64,000 nucleotides of DNA from CAWBVG01 sp963792175 (GCA_963792175.1 CAWBVG010000037.1:1-64000), one strand, 5' to 3'; counted from the stretch's first letter, positions 48,422-56,952 are shown. Numbers and translations: made by a program. The notes: generated by a model not told the origin, from the sequence alone.

Positions 48422-48780
48422 TCACGCGCGGCCGGGGGCAAATCCCCTTGCGCGCGCCATCCGCACCAGCTGGGTCAGTCGGCGCGCCTCCGCTTTCGCG
48501 ACCGCCGTGCCCAACGGCGTAATGCGGTAATAGCGACGCCGCTCGTCGTCTTCTTCCGGCGCCGGCCGTTCGCGCGTCTCGACGAGCAATCCCTGCTCGA
48601 GCATGCGCTGAATCGATCGATAGAGCGTGCCGGCGCTGAGCTTCAGCTCGCCCCGGTCCGTACGGCCACATCCTGGATGATGGCGTAGCCATGGCGGTCT
48701 TCGCCTGCGACCGCCAGCAGGATATGGAACGTCGCCGGCGGAAGCGGAAGCAGTTCGTCGATCTCGTGCCTGTCGACCAT
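48422..48780 (-). CDS. PadR-family transcriptional regulator (frameshift)
   Basis: About 119 residues. LPPATFHILLAVAGEDRHGY starts the winged helix, which continues AIIQDVAVRTG; one G is missing from the GGGG run near 48657, after which ELKLSAGTLYRSIQRMLEQG and the wing ERRRYYRITPLG follow. This is the PadR subtype found with ADOP permeases. The ATG at 48780 is 6 bases after TACACT, so the mRNA is probably leaderless. A palindrome at 48801-48815 lies in its own promoter, suggesting autoregulation together with the two tandem permeases downstream. Confidence 0.85.
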
Positions 48781-48786
48781 GGGCTC

Positions 48787-48815
48787 AGTGTAGCTCACTA
48801 TAGCCACACTGGCTA
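48787..48815 (-). promoter_or_regulatory. PadR promoter with overlapping operator
   Basis: TACACT (-10) at 48792-48787, 6 bases before the ATG. Immediately upstream is a perfect dyad TAGCCA-CAC-TGGCTA (48801-48815), with further half-sites GGCTATAG near 48826-48833. Its sequence differs from the dyad before the other PadR gene, so the two regulators are probably insulated from each other. Confidence 0.55.
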
Positions 48816-48909
48816 CATTGCTCATGGCTATAGACGGATCTCGCGGCGAAATGGTTTATCGGCCCACCGGAGCTCGGGTCCGGGTCATGCAAGCGAAGGC
48901 CGGCGCGCG

Positions 48910-48915
48910 TACAAT
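48910..48915 (+). promoter_or_regulatory. -10 element TACAAT before the DUF423 gene
   Basis: TACAAT 9 bases before the ATG at 48925; no Shine-Dalgarno sequence. Confidence 0.4.
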
Positions 48916-48924
48916 CTGAGCCCG

Positions 48925-49287
48925 ATGGACAAGACGTTCATGCTCATTGGCTCGGTCGCCGCGTTGATTGGCGTCGGCTTCGGCGCCTTCGGCGCGCACG
49001 GACTCCGGGGGCGGCTGACGCCGGACATGCTGGCGGTCTTCGAGACCGGCGTCCGGTATCAGATGTACCACGCGTTCGCGCTTCTGATCACCGCGCTGGC
49101 GCTGGCGCGATTCGACGGCTGGCTGCTCCGAACCGCGGGCTGGCTGTTCACGGCCGGCATCGTGCTCTTCTCCGGCAGCCTCTATGCCCTCGCCCTGTCG
49201 GGCGTCACGGTGCTCGGCGCCATTACGCCGCTCGGTGGCCTGGCGTTTCTCGCCGGCTGGGCCTGCTTCATCATCGCGGCCATCTGA
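48925..49287 (+). CDS. DUF423 (YgdD/UPF0382) membrane protein
   Basis: 120 residues with four transmembrane helices. MLIGSVAALIGVGFGAFGAHGLRGRL is the family's hallmark GAFGAHGL motif (quoted in part), followed by YQMYHAFALLITALAL and TAGIVLFSGSLYALALSG. Length is typical. These small inner-membrane proteins are widespread and of unknown function. Transcribed divergently from the PadR gene, probably from its own near-leaderless promoter. Confidence 0.93.
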   Translation: MDKTFMLIGSVAALIGVGFGAFGAHGLRGRLTPDMLAVFETGVRYQMYHAFALLITALALARFDGWLLRTAGWLFTAGIVLFSGSLYALALSGVTVLGAITPLGGLAFLAGWACFIIAAI

Positions 49288-49541
49288 ACGCCGCGCACTC
49301 GAGCATCATGCCGGGAACACGAAGACACGCCCGAAGACGCACGAAGAAGAATCAGGCCACGAGTCACCGAGGCACAGAGGCGCGCCGACTCGGTGCGGCG
49401 GGCGCCGCGAAGCGGCGGCACGGTCGGATCGACCGATACGAACCGACGACGCTTTGACGTCGCAGACGTCGGTGGTTCGAGACCTCTGCGTCTTCGTGAT
49501 CTCGTCGGCCCCGTCTCTGTTGTGGCATCCCAGTGCGTGGC
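49288..49541. repeat. Intergenic region with degenerate CACGAAG-type repeats
   Basis: Contains CACGAAGA, CCGAAGACG, CACGAAGAAG and CACCGAGGCACAGAGGCG near 49318-49383, and CTCTGCGTCTTCGTGAT near 49482-49498. Spacing is irregular (7-9 bases). No gene seen. Confidence 0.4.
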
Positions 49542-49966
49542 ATGACTATCCGAATCACCGACGCGATCGCCATCGAAGACAGCGAGCTCACGAGCGGTTC
49601 GTCCGCGCGTCTGGTCCGGGCGGTCAAAACGTCAACAAGGTGTCGACGGCGGTGGAACTCCGATTCGATGTCGGCGCGTCATCGCTGCCGCACGACGTCA
49701 AGTCGCGGCTGATCGCGCTCGCCGGGCATCGAATGACGACGGATGGCGTCCTGCTGATCGACAGCCGCGAACACCGGACGCAGGGGCAGAACCGCGAGGC
49801 GGCACGGGCACGGCTGATCGCGTTGATCCAGCACGCCACGCGGCGGCCGAAAACACGGCGGCCGACCCGGCCGCACAAGGGGGCGAAAGAAAACCGCCTC
49901 TCGTCCAAGAAACGCCGCGGCGAGGTGAAATCGTTGCGCGGCCGCGGCCCGCGAAGCGATGATTGA
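49542..49966 (+). CDS. arfB: Alternative ribosome-rescue factor ArfB (frameshift)
   Basis: 141 residues. Start MTIRITDAIAIEDSELT, then ERFVRASGPGGQNVNKVSTA with the catalytic GGQ motif, and a basic tail (HKGAKENRLSSKKRRGEVKS) that enters the mRNA channel of stalled ribosomes. ArfB/YaeJ hydrolyses peptidyl-tRNA on ribosomes that reached an mRNA end without a stop codon. A base is missing near 49591, between ELT and ERF; without it the GGQ region is read in another frame that extends far upstream. It overlaps the transglutaminase start by eight bases. Confidence 0.9.
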
Positions 49967-51086
49967 CGTCGTGCATCGCCGCCGCTTTCTTCGCGACGCC
50001 GCCACCATGTCCGCCGCGATGGCGTGGGGCGGCTTCCCGAAGGCGTGGTATCAGGCGCCGGCGGCTGCCGCCCGGCGCCGCATCTTCGAGATCACCACCC
50101 GGATTGAGATCCGACAGCCTAGTGGACCGACGCGTGTCTGGGTGCCTACGCCGCTCGCCGTGGCACCGTACCAGGAAACGCTCGGCGACACGTATCACCT
50201 CGGCGAGGACGGGCGCTCGGTGATGGTCGAGAACGAAGACGTCGACATGCTGGTCGCCGAATGGCCGGCCGGCGCGGCGCCGCTGCTGACGTTGACGAGC
50301 CGCGTCGCCACCATGGGACACGCGGCCAGCCTCGCCAGGCCGACGGTGGCGCCACCCTTGAGCCTCGACGTCTTCGCGCGTTTCCTGAGGCCGACCCGTC
50401 TGATCCCGACCGACGGCATCGTGAAGGAGACCGCCTCGGCGATCACGCGTGGCGCGGGGACGGACCTCGAGAAGGCGCGCGCCATTTACGAGTGGATCGT
50501 CGACAACACGTTCCGCGATCCGAAGACGATCGGGTGTGGAACCGGCGACATCCGCTTCATGCTGGAGTCGAAGAACCTGAGCGGAAAATGCGCCGACCTC
50601 AATTCGCTGTTCGTCGGCCTCGCCCGCGCGTCAGGCGTGCCGGCGCGCGATGTCTGGGGCCTTCGCGTCGCGAAGTCCGAAAGCGGTCTGCGAAGTCTGG
50701 GCTTGTCGTCCGACAACGCGTCGAAGGCGCAGCACTGCCGCGCCGAGGTCTATCTGGTCGGCTACGGCTGGGTGCCCGTCGATCCCGCGGACGTGCGAAA
50801 AGCGGCGCTCGACGAGCCGCCAGGCAACCTGCCGCTGAGCGATGAACGAATCCGGGACGCTCGCGCACGGTTGTTCGGATCCTGGGAGATGAACTGGATG
50901 GCGTACAACGTCGCGCACGACGTCGCGCTTCCCGGGTCGAAGCACGGCCGGCCCGTGCCGTATCTGATGTACCCGCAATGCGAAACCGCCAACGGCCGTC
51001 TCGACAGCCTCGACCCGGAGTCGTTCAGCTACGAGATCACGGTGCGACGAGACTACTCGGCAAACTTCGAGGAATTCAAGAATTAG
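49959..51086 (+). CDS. Exported transglutaminase-like protein
   Basis: 375 residues. The N-terminus HRRRFLRDAATMSAAMAWGG has a twin-arginine motif, so Tat export is likely. The papain-like transglutaminase domain has the catalytic cysteine near residue 211 in NLSGKCADLNSLFVGLARAS, the histidine region KAQHCRAEVYLVGYGW and the aspartate in VPVDPADVR. Such bacterial proteins act as periplasmic proteases or amidases more often than as cross-linkers. The stop codon (EEFKN*) lies inside a heptamer array that faces the convergent phzF-like gene. Confidence 0.88.
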   Translation: MIDVVHRRRFLRDAATMSAAMAWGGFPKAWYQAPAAAARRRIFEITTRIEIRQPSGPTRVWVPTPLAVAPYQETLGDTYHLGEDGRSVMVENEDVDMLVAEWPAGAAPLLTLTSRVATMGHAASLARPTVAPPLSLDVFARFLRPTRLIPTDGIVKETASAITRGAGTDLEKARAIYEWIVDNTFRDPKTIGCGTGDIRFMLESKNLSGKCADLNSLFVGLARASGVPARDVWGLRVAKSESGLRSLGLSSDNASKAQHCRAEVYLVGYGWVPVDPADVRKAALDEPPGNLPLSDERIRDARARLFGSWEMNWMAYNVAHDVALPGSKHGRPVPYLMYPQCETANGRLDSLDPESFSYEITVRRDYSANFEEFKN

Positions 51087-51131
51087 GAATGCGGGCCTTG
51101 AACTTCCTAATTGCAGAATTCATAATTCCTA
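51071..51131. repeat. Inverted heptamer arrays spanning two convergent stop codons
   Basis: GGAATTC, AAGAATT, AGGAATG at 51071-51091 and TTCCTAA, TTGCAGA, ATTCATA, ATTCCTA at 51104-51131. ATTAGGAAT and ATTCCTAAT form a perfect dyad. The arrays encode the last residues and stop codons of both convergent genes and may serve as a two-way terminator. Confidence 0.65.
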
Positions 51132-52126
51132 ATCTTCGCTCTATGTACGCCCATCGTCCCTTCGCCGACGATGACCGCTCCCCCACCGACCTTGATGCCC
51201 GTGACGTCTGCACCGGTCATCTCGACCTTTGCATAGATATGGGAAGGCCGCTTCACCAGCACACCTTGCAGGATCTCGATCGAACCAGCGCGCTCCGGCG
51301 GAACGAAGCGGTGCTGCACCATGAAGCACGCCGCCGGGCCCGCTGCCGATCCGGTGCCGGGGTCCTCGGTGCCGCCTGTTCCAAGCAAGCGCGTATACGC
51401 GGTCGCCGTGTCTGACCCCGGCTCGTTCGTAAACACGTAAATGCCGCGGCGCTGAATGCCAGCCGCGGCGAACGCTGCGTCAGCCTTCGCACGGTCGAGC
51501 ACCGCCGCGTCCACCGCCTTGCGCGTGGCCAGCGGGACGATGAAGAAATTCGATCCGCAGTTCACTTCCTGCGGCGCGTGCGGACCGGCGATCGCCGAGG
51601 CGTCGACGCCGATCGCCGACGCCAGCGCCGCGGTGTCCGTCATCGTCTTGCCGAACGTCGGCTTGAGCTGTGTCATCCACGCGAATGCCAGCCGGCCGTC
51701 CTTCCAGTCCAGGTCGACGTTGGTCGGACCAACCCCGAGGCCGAACACGGTTCTCGCGGTTCCTGGCTTCAGCACGCCGGCATGCGCGAGGGCGAACGCG
51801 GTGCCGAGCGTCGGATGCCCGGCGAACGGCGTCTCCGCCGTCCGCGTGAAAATGCGGACACGGTGATCGGTGCCGGCGGCTTCCGGGGGGAACGCGAACG
51901 TGCACTCGGAGTAGTTCGATTCGCGCGTCAGCGCCTGCATCCGGTCCACGTCGAGACCCGCCGGCTGCACGAATACCAGCAGCTGATTGCCCTGCAGTCG
52001 GCGGTCCGTGAACACGTCCACGTGCACGTAGCGATACGTCCCGCCCTGCGCCCACGCGCTCGTACGGGGCAGCGCCATGCCGGCGAGTCCCACCACGCCG
52101 ATCCGGCCGAAGTCTCTTCGATTCAT
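51107..52126 (-). CDS. Exported PhzF-family protein
   Basis: 339 residues. MNRRDFGRIGVVGLAGMALP is a Tat-type signal (RRDFGR), unusual because PhzF proteins are normally cytoplasmic isomerases. The body is canonical: HVDVFTDRRLQGNQLLVF, the catalytic-glutamate segment SNYSECTF, TAETPFAGHPTLGTAF and GTGGTEDPGTGSAAGPAACF. It has the usual diaminopimelate-epimerase-like two-domain fold. Substrate unknown. The final residues RNYEFCN come from a heptamer array. TATTGT lies 7 bases before the ATG and overlaps the -10 of divergent argG. Confidence 0.9.
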   Translation of the reverse strand: MNRRDFGRIGVVGLAGMALPRTSAWAQGGTYRYVHVDVFTDRRLQGNQLLVFVQPAGLDVDRMQALTRESNYSECTFAFPPEAAGTDHRVRIFTRTAETPFAGHPTLGTAFALAHAGVLKPGTARTVFGLGVGPTNVDLDWKDGRLAFAWMTQLKPTFGKTMTDTAALASAIGVDASAIAGPHAPQEVNCGSNFFIVPLATRKAVDAAVLDRAKADAAFAAAGIQRRGIYVFTNEPGSDTATAYTRLLGTGGTEDPGTGSAAGPAACFMVQHRFVPPERAGSIEILQGVLVKRPSHIYAKVEMTGADVTGIKVGGGAVIVGEGTMGVHRAKIRNYEFCN

Positions 52127-52132
52127 GGCGGT

Positions 52133-52139
52133 TACAATA
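52133..52139. promoter_or_regulatory. Symmetric bidirectional -10 for phzF-like gene and argG
   Basis: TACAATA: read rightward TACAAT (52133-52138) is 7 bases before the argG ATG; read leftward TATTGT (52139-52134) is 7 bases before the other ATG at 52126. Only 19 bases separate the start codons and neither has a Shine-Dalgarno sequence. Confidence 0.55.
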
Positions 52140-52145
52140 GCTCGA

Positions 52146-53504
52146 ATGGCCAACATTCTTCAGCGTCTTCCCGCCGGCGAGCGCGTCGGCATTGCGTTTT
52201 CCGGCGGCCTCGACACGAGCGCGGCGCTGCACTGGATGCGGGCGAAGGGTGCGATTCCCTACGCGTACACCGCGAACCTCGGTCAGCCCGACGAGCCGGA
52301 CTACGACGACATTCCGAGGCGCGCGCTGCAGTACGGCGCCGAGCAGGCGCGGCTCGTCGATTGCCGCCCGCAACTGGTCGCCGAAGGGCTCGCCGCGCTG
52401 CAGTCTGGCGCCTTCCACATCTCGACCGCGGGACTCCCCTACTTCAACACCACGCCGCTGGGCCGCGCCGTCACCGGCACGATGCTCGTCGTCGCGATGA
52501 AGGAAGACGACGTCCACGTCTGGGGCGACGGCAGCACATTCAAAGGCAACGACATCGAGCGGTTCTACCGCTACGGGCTGCTGGCGAATCCGAATCTCCG
52601 GGTCTACAAGCCGTGGCTCGATCAGCAATTCATCGACGAGCTCGGCGGCCGGAAGGAGATGTCGGAGTACATGCAGCGCGCCGGCTTCGCGTACCGCATG
52701 AGCGTGGAGAAGGCGTACTCCACCGATTCGAACATTCTCGGTGCGACGCACGAGGCCAAGGATCTCGAGTTCCTCAACAAGGGCATCACCATCGTCGAGC
52801 CGATCATGGGCGTCGCGTTCTGGCGCAGCGATGTCGCGGTGAAGCCGGAGACGGTGGCCGTTCGATTCGAGGAAGGACATCCGGTCGCGTTGAACGGCCA
52901 CGAGTTCCCGAACGACGTGGAGATGTTGCTCGAGGCGAACCGGATTGGCGGACGCCACGGACTCGGCATGTCCGACCAGATCGAGAACCGAATCATCGAG
53001 GCCAAGAGCCGCGGCATCTATGAGGCCCCCGGGATGGCGCTGCTCTTTCTCGCCTACGAGCGGTTGATCACCGGCATCCACAACGAGGACACCATCGCGC
53101 AGTACCGCGACGATGGGCGGCAGCTGGGACGGCTGCTGTATCAGGGCCGCTGGTTCGATTCGCAGGCGTTGATGCGGCGGGAAGCCGCCCAGCGCTGGGT
53201 CGCGCGGGCGATCACCGGCGAAGTGACCGTCGAGCTCCGCCGCGGCAACGACTACTCCATCCTCGACACCACGAGTCCCAATCTCACCTACAAGCCCGAA
53301 CGTCTGACGATGGAAAAGGGCGAGTCGGTGTTCTCGCCACAGGATCGCATCGGACAGCTGACGATGCGCAACCTCGACATCACCGACACGCGCGACAAAC
53401 TGCTGACGTATGTAAAGACCGGGCTCCTCGCGCCGACGGTCGGATCGGCCGTGCCGCTCTTGTCTGATGGCGCCGGCGATCGCGAAAAGACGGGCAAGCC
53501 ATGA
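52146..53504 (+). CDS. argG: Argininosuccinate synthase
   Basis: 452 residues; joins citrulline and aspartate with ATP in arginine synthesis. The ATP-binding P-loop is VGIAFSGGLDTSAALHWM, followed by AYTANLGQPDEPDYDDIP and the substrate region NTTPLGRAVTGTMLV. It is the longer E. coli-type subclass (about 450 residues) rather than the 400-residue class. The ATG at 52146 is chosen because it is the family start and sits 7 bases after TACAAT. The stop overlaps the GNAT start by four bases (ATGA). No other arg gene is adjacent. Confidence 0.95.
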   Translation: MANILQRLPAGERVGIAFSGGLDTSAALHWMRAKGAIPYAYTANLGQPDEPDYDDIPRRALQYGAEQARLVDCRPQLVAEGLAALQSGAFHISTAGLPYFNTTPLGRAVTGTMLVVAMKEDDVHVWGDGSTFKGNDIERFYRYGLLANPNLRVYKPWLDQQFIDELGGRKEMSEYMQRAGFAYRMSVEKAYSTDSNILGATHEAKDLEFLNKGITIVEPIMGVAFWRSDVAVKPETVAVRFEEGHPVALNGHEFPNDVEMLLEANRIGGRHGLGMSDQIENRIIEAKSRGIYEAPGMALLFLAYERLITGIHNEDTIAQYRDDGRQLGRLLYQGRWFDSQALMRREAAQRWVARAITGEVTVELRRGNDYSILDTTSPNLTYKPERLTMEKGESVFSPQDRIGQLTMRNLDITDTRDKLLTYVKTGLLAPTVGSAVPLLSDGAGDREKTGKP

Positions 53505-54229
53505 TCCCGACCGAGGTCAACGCACTCGGCCAGCCGGTGGGATGGCGCGTCGACGGCTGGAGCGCCCCGCCCTTTCCGCCCCGCGAGCCGATGGTGGGCC
53601 GCACCTGCCGGCTGGAGCCGCTCGACGTGGCCGCGCACGCCGCTCATCTGCACGAGGCCAACGGTCGCGATCGGGATGGGGCGAACTGGACCTATCTGCC
53701 CTACGGGCCGTTCGACACGCTCGACGCCTATGTCACGTGGGCAGCCGCCGTCGCCGCGGCCGCCGATCCGCAATTCCACACCGTGATCGATCTCGCAACC
53801 GGCAAGCCGGTCGGCGTCGCCAGCTACCTCCGCATCGATCCCGGCGCCGGCTCGATCGAGGTTGGTCACATCCACTACTCGCCGCTGTTGCAGCGCACCG
53901 TCGCGGCGACCGAGGCGATGTACCTGATGATGAAGCGCGCCTTCGATCTCGGCTACCGCCGTTACGAGTGGAAGTGCAATGCGCTCAATGCCCCGTCGCG
54001 CGCCGCGGCCATGCGCCTCGGGTTTTCATATGAAGGGATCTTCCGGCAGGCGCGCGTCGACAAGAGCCGGAATCGCGACACCGCCTGGTACGCGATGATT
54101 GACAAGGAGTGGCCGACGCTCGACGCCGCGTTCCGCCGCTGGCTCGACCCGTCGAATTTCGACGGGCACGGGCGCCAGCGCGTCGCACTCAGCACGCTCA
54201 CGGCGCCGATCCTCGTGAGCCGGGGATGA
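53501..54229 (+). CDS. GNAT family acetyltransferase (RimJ/RimL-like)
   Basis: 242 residues. The fold is visible from CRLEPLDVAAHAAHLHEAN, the central strand IDLATGKPVGVASYLRIDPG, SIEVGHIHYSPLLQRTVAAT and the acetyl-CoA region RRYEWKCNALNAPSRAAAMR followed by LGFSYEGIFRQARV. This is the RimL-like subgroup that acetylates N-termini of ribosomal or other proteins, or small molecules. It is coupled to argG by a 4-base overlap, but a role in arginine metabolism is only a guess. Cytoplasmic. Confidence 0.9.
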   Translation: MIPTEVNALGQPVGWRVDGWSAPPFPPREPMVGRTCRLEPLDVAAHAAHLHEANGRDRDGANWTYLPYGPFDTLDAYVTWAAAVAAAADPQFHTVIDLATGKPVGVASYLRIDPGAGSIEVGHIHYSPLLQRTVAATEAMYLMMKRAFDLGYRRYEWKCNALNAPSRAAAMRLGFSYEGIFRQARVDKSRNRDTAWYAMIDKEWPTLDAAFRRWLDPSNFDGHGRQRVALSTLTAPILVSRG

Positions 54230-54230
54230 G

Positions 54231-55364
54231 ATGAGTGTCACCCGCGTGGCGGCCCTCGCCGCCGTCCTCTTTGTGTTCACGGCGCAAACCCCCATGAGCG
54301 TCCCATCGCTACGAAGTCGATCCCGCCTGGCCCAGACCGCTGCCCAATCACTGGATCGTCGGCGCCGTGGTCGGCGTGGCCGTCGACGCCCGGGATCACA
54401 TCTGGATCACGCATCGTCCCTCGACGCTGCAGCCGAACGAGACACGATCGTTCTGGCGCGCGGCGCCGCCGGTTCTCGAATTCGATCAGCAGGGGAATCT
54501 CGTGTCGTCGTGGGGCGGGCCTGGCGCCGGCTACAGTGGCCGCAGCTCGAGCACGGCATTTACGTCGACGATCAGGATCACGTCTGGCTCGGCGGCGGCG
54601 GCGACAAGGACGCGCAGATTCTGAAGTTCACGCGTCAGGGCCAGTTCGTGATGCAGATCGGACATCAGGGCCAGGGACGCGGCAGCAACGACACGCAGAA
54701 TCTCGGCGCCGCCGCGCACATGGTCGTCGACCGCGAGGCCAACGAGCTCTACGTCGCCGACGGTTACGTGAATCACCGCGTGATCGTGTTCGATGCCACC
54801 ACCGGCGCCTACAAGCGGCACTGGGGCGCCTACGGAAAGCAGCCGGACGACTCCTACTTCACGAACGCCGGCGAAACGCTGCCCGGGCCGTTCAGCGGCC
54901 GGGTCCAGAACGAAAACAAGCCGAGCCAGTACGACCCCAACGGTCCGCCGCCGCCGCAGTTCCGAATCGTCCATGCCGTGCGCATCTCACGCGACGGGCT
55001 CGTATACGTCTGCGATCGCACGAACGATCGGCTGCAGGTCTTTCGCAAGGACGGCACCTTCGTTCAGGAAGTGTTCATCGCGAAGGAGACGTTCGGCAGC
55101 GGATCGGTGTGGGACGTCGGGTTCTCCGTCGATCCGGAGCAGACGTTTCTCATCGTCATCGATGGGACCAATCAGCAGGTGTACATCCTGCGCCGGAAGT
55201 CGCTGGAAGTCGTCAGCACCTTCGGCGGCGCCGGCCACTGGGCCGGACAGTTCTACGGCGCCCACAATCTCGCCGTCGATTCGCAGGGCAACCTCTTCAT
55301 CACCGAGACGTACGAAGGCAAGCGGGTCCAGAAGTTCGCGTACCGAGGGTTGCGCGCGCGTTGA
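54231..55364 (+). CDS. Secreted NHL-repeat protein (two frameshifts)
   Basis: 377 residues. The signal peptide MSVTRV-AALAAVLFVFTAQTP is intact. An extra T at 54306 then hides RYEVDPAWPRPLPNHWIVGA and VDARDHIWITHRPSTLQPNE; a missing base near 54535 returns to the frame with HGIYVDDQDHVWLGGGGDKD. Repeating six-bladed NHL units follow (AQILKFTRQGQFVMQIG, DRLQVFRKDGTFVQEVF, GNLFITETYEGKRVQKF). Such propellers bind protein or RNA partners, or act as lyases; no catalytic residues are recognised. The stop overlaps the next start (TTGA). Confidence 0.82.
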   Translation: MSVTRVAALAAVLFVFTAQTPMSVPSLRSRSRLAQTAAQSLDRRRRGRRGRRRPGSHLDHASSLDAAAERDTIVLARGAAGSRIRSAGESRVVVGRAWRRLQWPQLEHGIYVDDQDHVWLGGGGDKDAQILKFTRQGQFVMQIGHQGQGRGSNDTQNLGAAAHMVVDREANELYVADGYVNHRVIVFDATTGAYKRHWGAYGKQPDDSYFTNAGETLPGPFSGRVQNENKPSQYDPNGPPPPQFRIVHAVRISRDGLVYVCDRTNDRLQVFRKDGTFVQEVFIAKETFGSGSVWDVGFSVDPEQTFLIVIDGTNQQVYILRRKSLEVVSTFGGAGHWAGQFYGAHNLAVDSQGNLFITETYEGKRVQKFAYRGLRAR

Positions 55365-56186
55365 GGCGGCGCGCGCTGGCGGGGACGGCGGCCGGCCTGC
55401 TCGTCGCGGTCAGTGCCCTCGCGCAGTTTGGCGGCCCGAGAGGGCCGTTTCACGAGCGGCGCAACGCCGCCTACGACGGCCGTTTCACGTTCGTGCGGCT
55501 CAAATACACGACCGCGCCCGGCGGCTACTGGTATGGCGGCTGGCCGGCGTGGGGCCACGGCTATCCGATTTCAGAGCAGAACCTCATGAACATCATGAAT
55601 GAGGTCAGCTATCTCAACCCGCACGTCGACGACGTCAACGTGCTGACGCTGGACGACCCGGACCTGTTCAAGTATCCGGCCGCGTATGTCATCGAGGTCG
55701 ACTGGTGGGCGATGACGGACAGCGAGGCGGCCGCGTTGCGGACCTACCTTCAGAAGGGCGGATTCCTGATCGTGGACGACTTCAAGCCGCGCCGTCGGGG
55801 ACGGAGCTTCTTGTCGGAGGAGTCAGCGCTCCGTTCCCGGACGGCGCGATTTCGGCAGCGGCTGGCCGGTGTTCGAGGCGCAGATGAAGCGGGTGCTGCC
55901 GGAAGGGCGCTTCGTGGACCTGGACGCGTCGCACCAGATCTTCCATTCGTTCTTCGAGATCAACCGCCTCGACATCATCCCGCAGGCCTACATCGCGGGC
56001 ACGCCGGTGTTCCGCGGGCTCTTCGAGGACAACGATCCGCGCAAGCGCCTGCAGATTCTCGTCAACTACAACACGGACGTCTCGCAGTTCTGGGAGTGGT
56101 CCGGGACCGGCCTGCGGCCGATCGACGACACCAACGAAGCCTACAAGCTCGGCGTGAACTACATCATCTACGGGCTGACGCACTGA
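55361..56186 (+). CDS. DUF4159 protein interrupted by a palindromic element
   Basis: About 270 residues. A TTG start overlapping the NHL stop gives MRRRALAGTAAGLLVAVSAL then AQ, a signal peptide. The DUF4159 domain runs from YDGRFTFVRLKYTTAPGGYW through LNPHVDDVNVLTLDDPDLFK and GGFLIVDDFK, then resumes in the next frame at DFGSGWPVFEAQMKRVLPEG and ends VNYIIYGLTH. Between DDFK and DFGSG lies a hairpin element (55789-55847) that adds about 20 foreign codons and shifts the frame. The fold is related to class-I glutamine-amidotransferase-like domains in secreted acidobacterial proteins; function unknown. Probably inactive unless the insertion is an artefact. Confidence 0.75.
55789..55847. repeat. 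Palindromic element inserted in the DUF4159 gene
   Basis: Arms of 19-20 bases (GCGCCGTCGGGGACGGAGC at 55789-55807 and its near-complement at 55828-55847, one bulge) around a 20-base loop. It has no counterpart in the protein family, so it looks like a REP-type element that landed inside the gene. Confidence 0.7.
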
Positions 56187-56205
56187 GCAAGGGATCGGTC
56201 AAGGG

Positions 56206-56297
56206 TGGGCGGACACATGGGTCCGCCCCTACACCGGCCGCGTAGGGGCTGAACAACTTCACCGAACGCGTAGGGGCCGACCAACGTGTCGGCCCCG
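56206..56297. repeat. REP/BIME array upstream of the RAYT gene
   Basis: GGGCGGAC-ACATGG-GTCCGCCC (56206-56229), an intervening CACCGAACGCG spacer, and GGGGCCGACC...GTCGGCCCC (56270-56296). The two palindrome types recur downstream of the transposase and at 43003-43056. Confidence 0.85.
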
Positions 56298-56325
56298 AGG
56301 CTGCATTAACATTCGTATCGACTCG

Positions 56326-56865
56326 ATGAGGCGCGTTCTGCCGGCTCAATTGATGCATTCCGCGATGGCCGTGCGACGATCTCCCAGACTCCCGTCCTTT
56401 GATTACTCCACGGCCGGTGGATATTTCGTGACAGCGGTTACACACAAGCGGGCGTGCGCGTTTGGTGAGCTGAGCGAGACCGATGGCGCGGTACATCTGA
56501 ATAGCACCGGAGCAATGGTGCAGCAGTGGTGGAATCTGATACCGCAGAAATTCTCGTCAGTGACACTGGACGCAGCCGTCGTCATGCCCGACCATTTTCA
56601 TGCGATTGTTCTACTGAACTGCTCGGCTGATCCTACGCACGCATCCATCTCGCTTCCGCGCGTGATGCACTGGTTCAAAACGATGACAACTGCTGAGTCC
56701 TTCAGGCGCGTGAGGACCGACGGTTGGCCGTGCCTGCAACATCGGCTGTGGCAGCGCAGCTACTACGACCATATCATTCGAGATGAGAGTGACTTGACCG
56801 ATATTCGCGCCTATATCGAGAGTAATCCCGGAGCCCTCCTCGAGCGACGGCTGGCGCAAGCGTAA
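56326..56865 (+). CDS. REP-associated tyrosine transposase (RAYT, IS200-like)
   Basis: 179 residues of the Y1 HUH superfamily. The HUH motif is in AVVMPDHFHAIVLL and the catalytic tyrosine in DIRAYIESNPG; RLWQRSYYDHIIRDESDL is the conserved block between them. RAYTs are single-copy, cut and join single-stranded REP hairpins, and are thought to spread them; they are usually not mobile themselves. Here REP arrays lie on both sides (56206-56297 and 56953-57050) and a solitary REP pair lies at 43003-43056. The gene looks intact. Slightly less GC-rich than its neighbours. Confidence 0.93.
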   Translation: MRRVLPAQLMHSAMAVRRSPRLPSFDYSTAGGYFVTAVTHKRACAFGELSETDGAVHLNSTGAMVQQWWNLIPQKFSSVTLDAAVVMPDHFHAIVLLNCSADPTHASISLPRVMHWFKTMTTAESFRRVRTDGWPCLQHRLWQRSYYDHIIRDESDLTDIRAYIESNPGALLERRLAQA

Positions 56866-56952
56866 GTCTGTCCGCCGACACTGACGTGAACATCCGACCC
56901 ATCGTGTAGTTCCGACCCCACGCACGGCGGTGATGACCCCAGACGATGGTTC

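Noticed and set aside
49318..49498. Counting the CACGAAG-type repeats among the heptamer arrays
   Set aside because: Spacing varies from 7 to 9 or more bases, so they do not show the strict 7-base register; likewise the 9-base unit at 48346.
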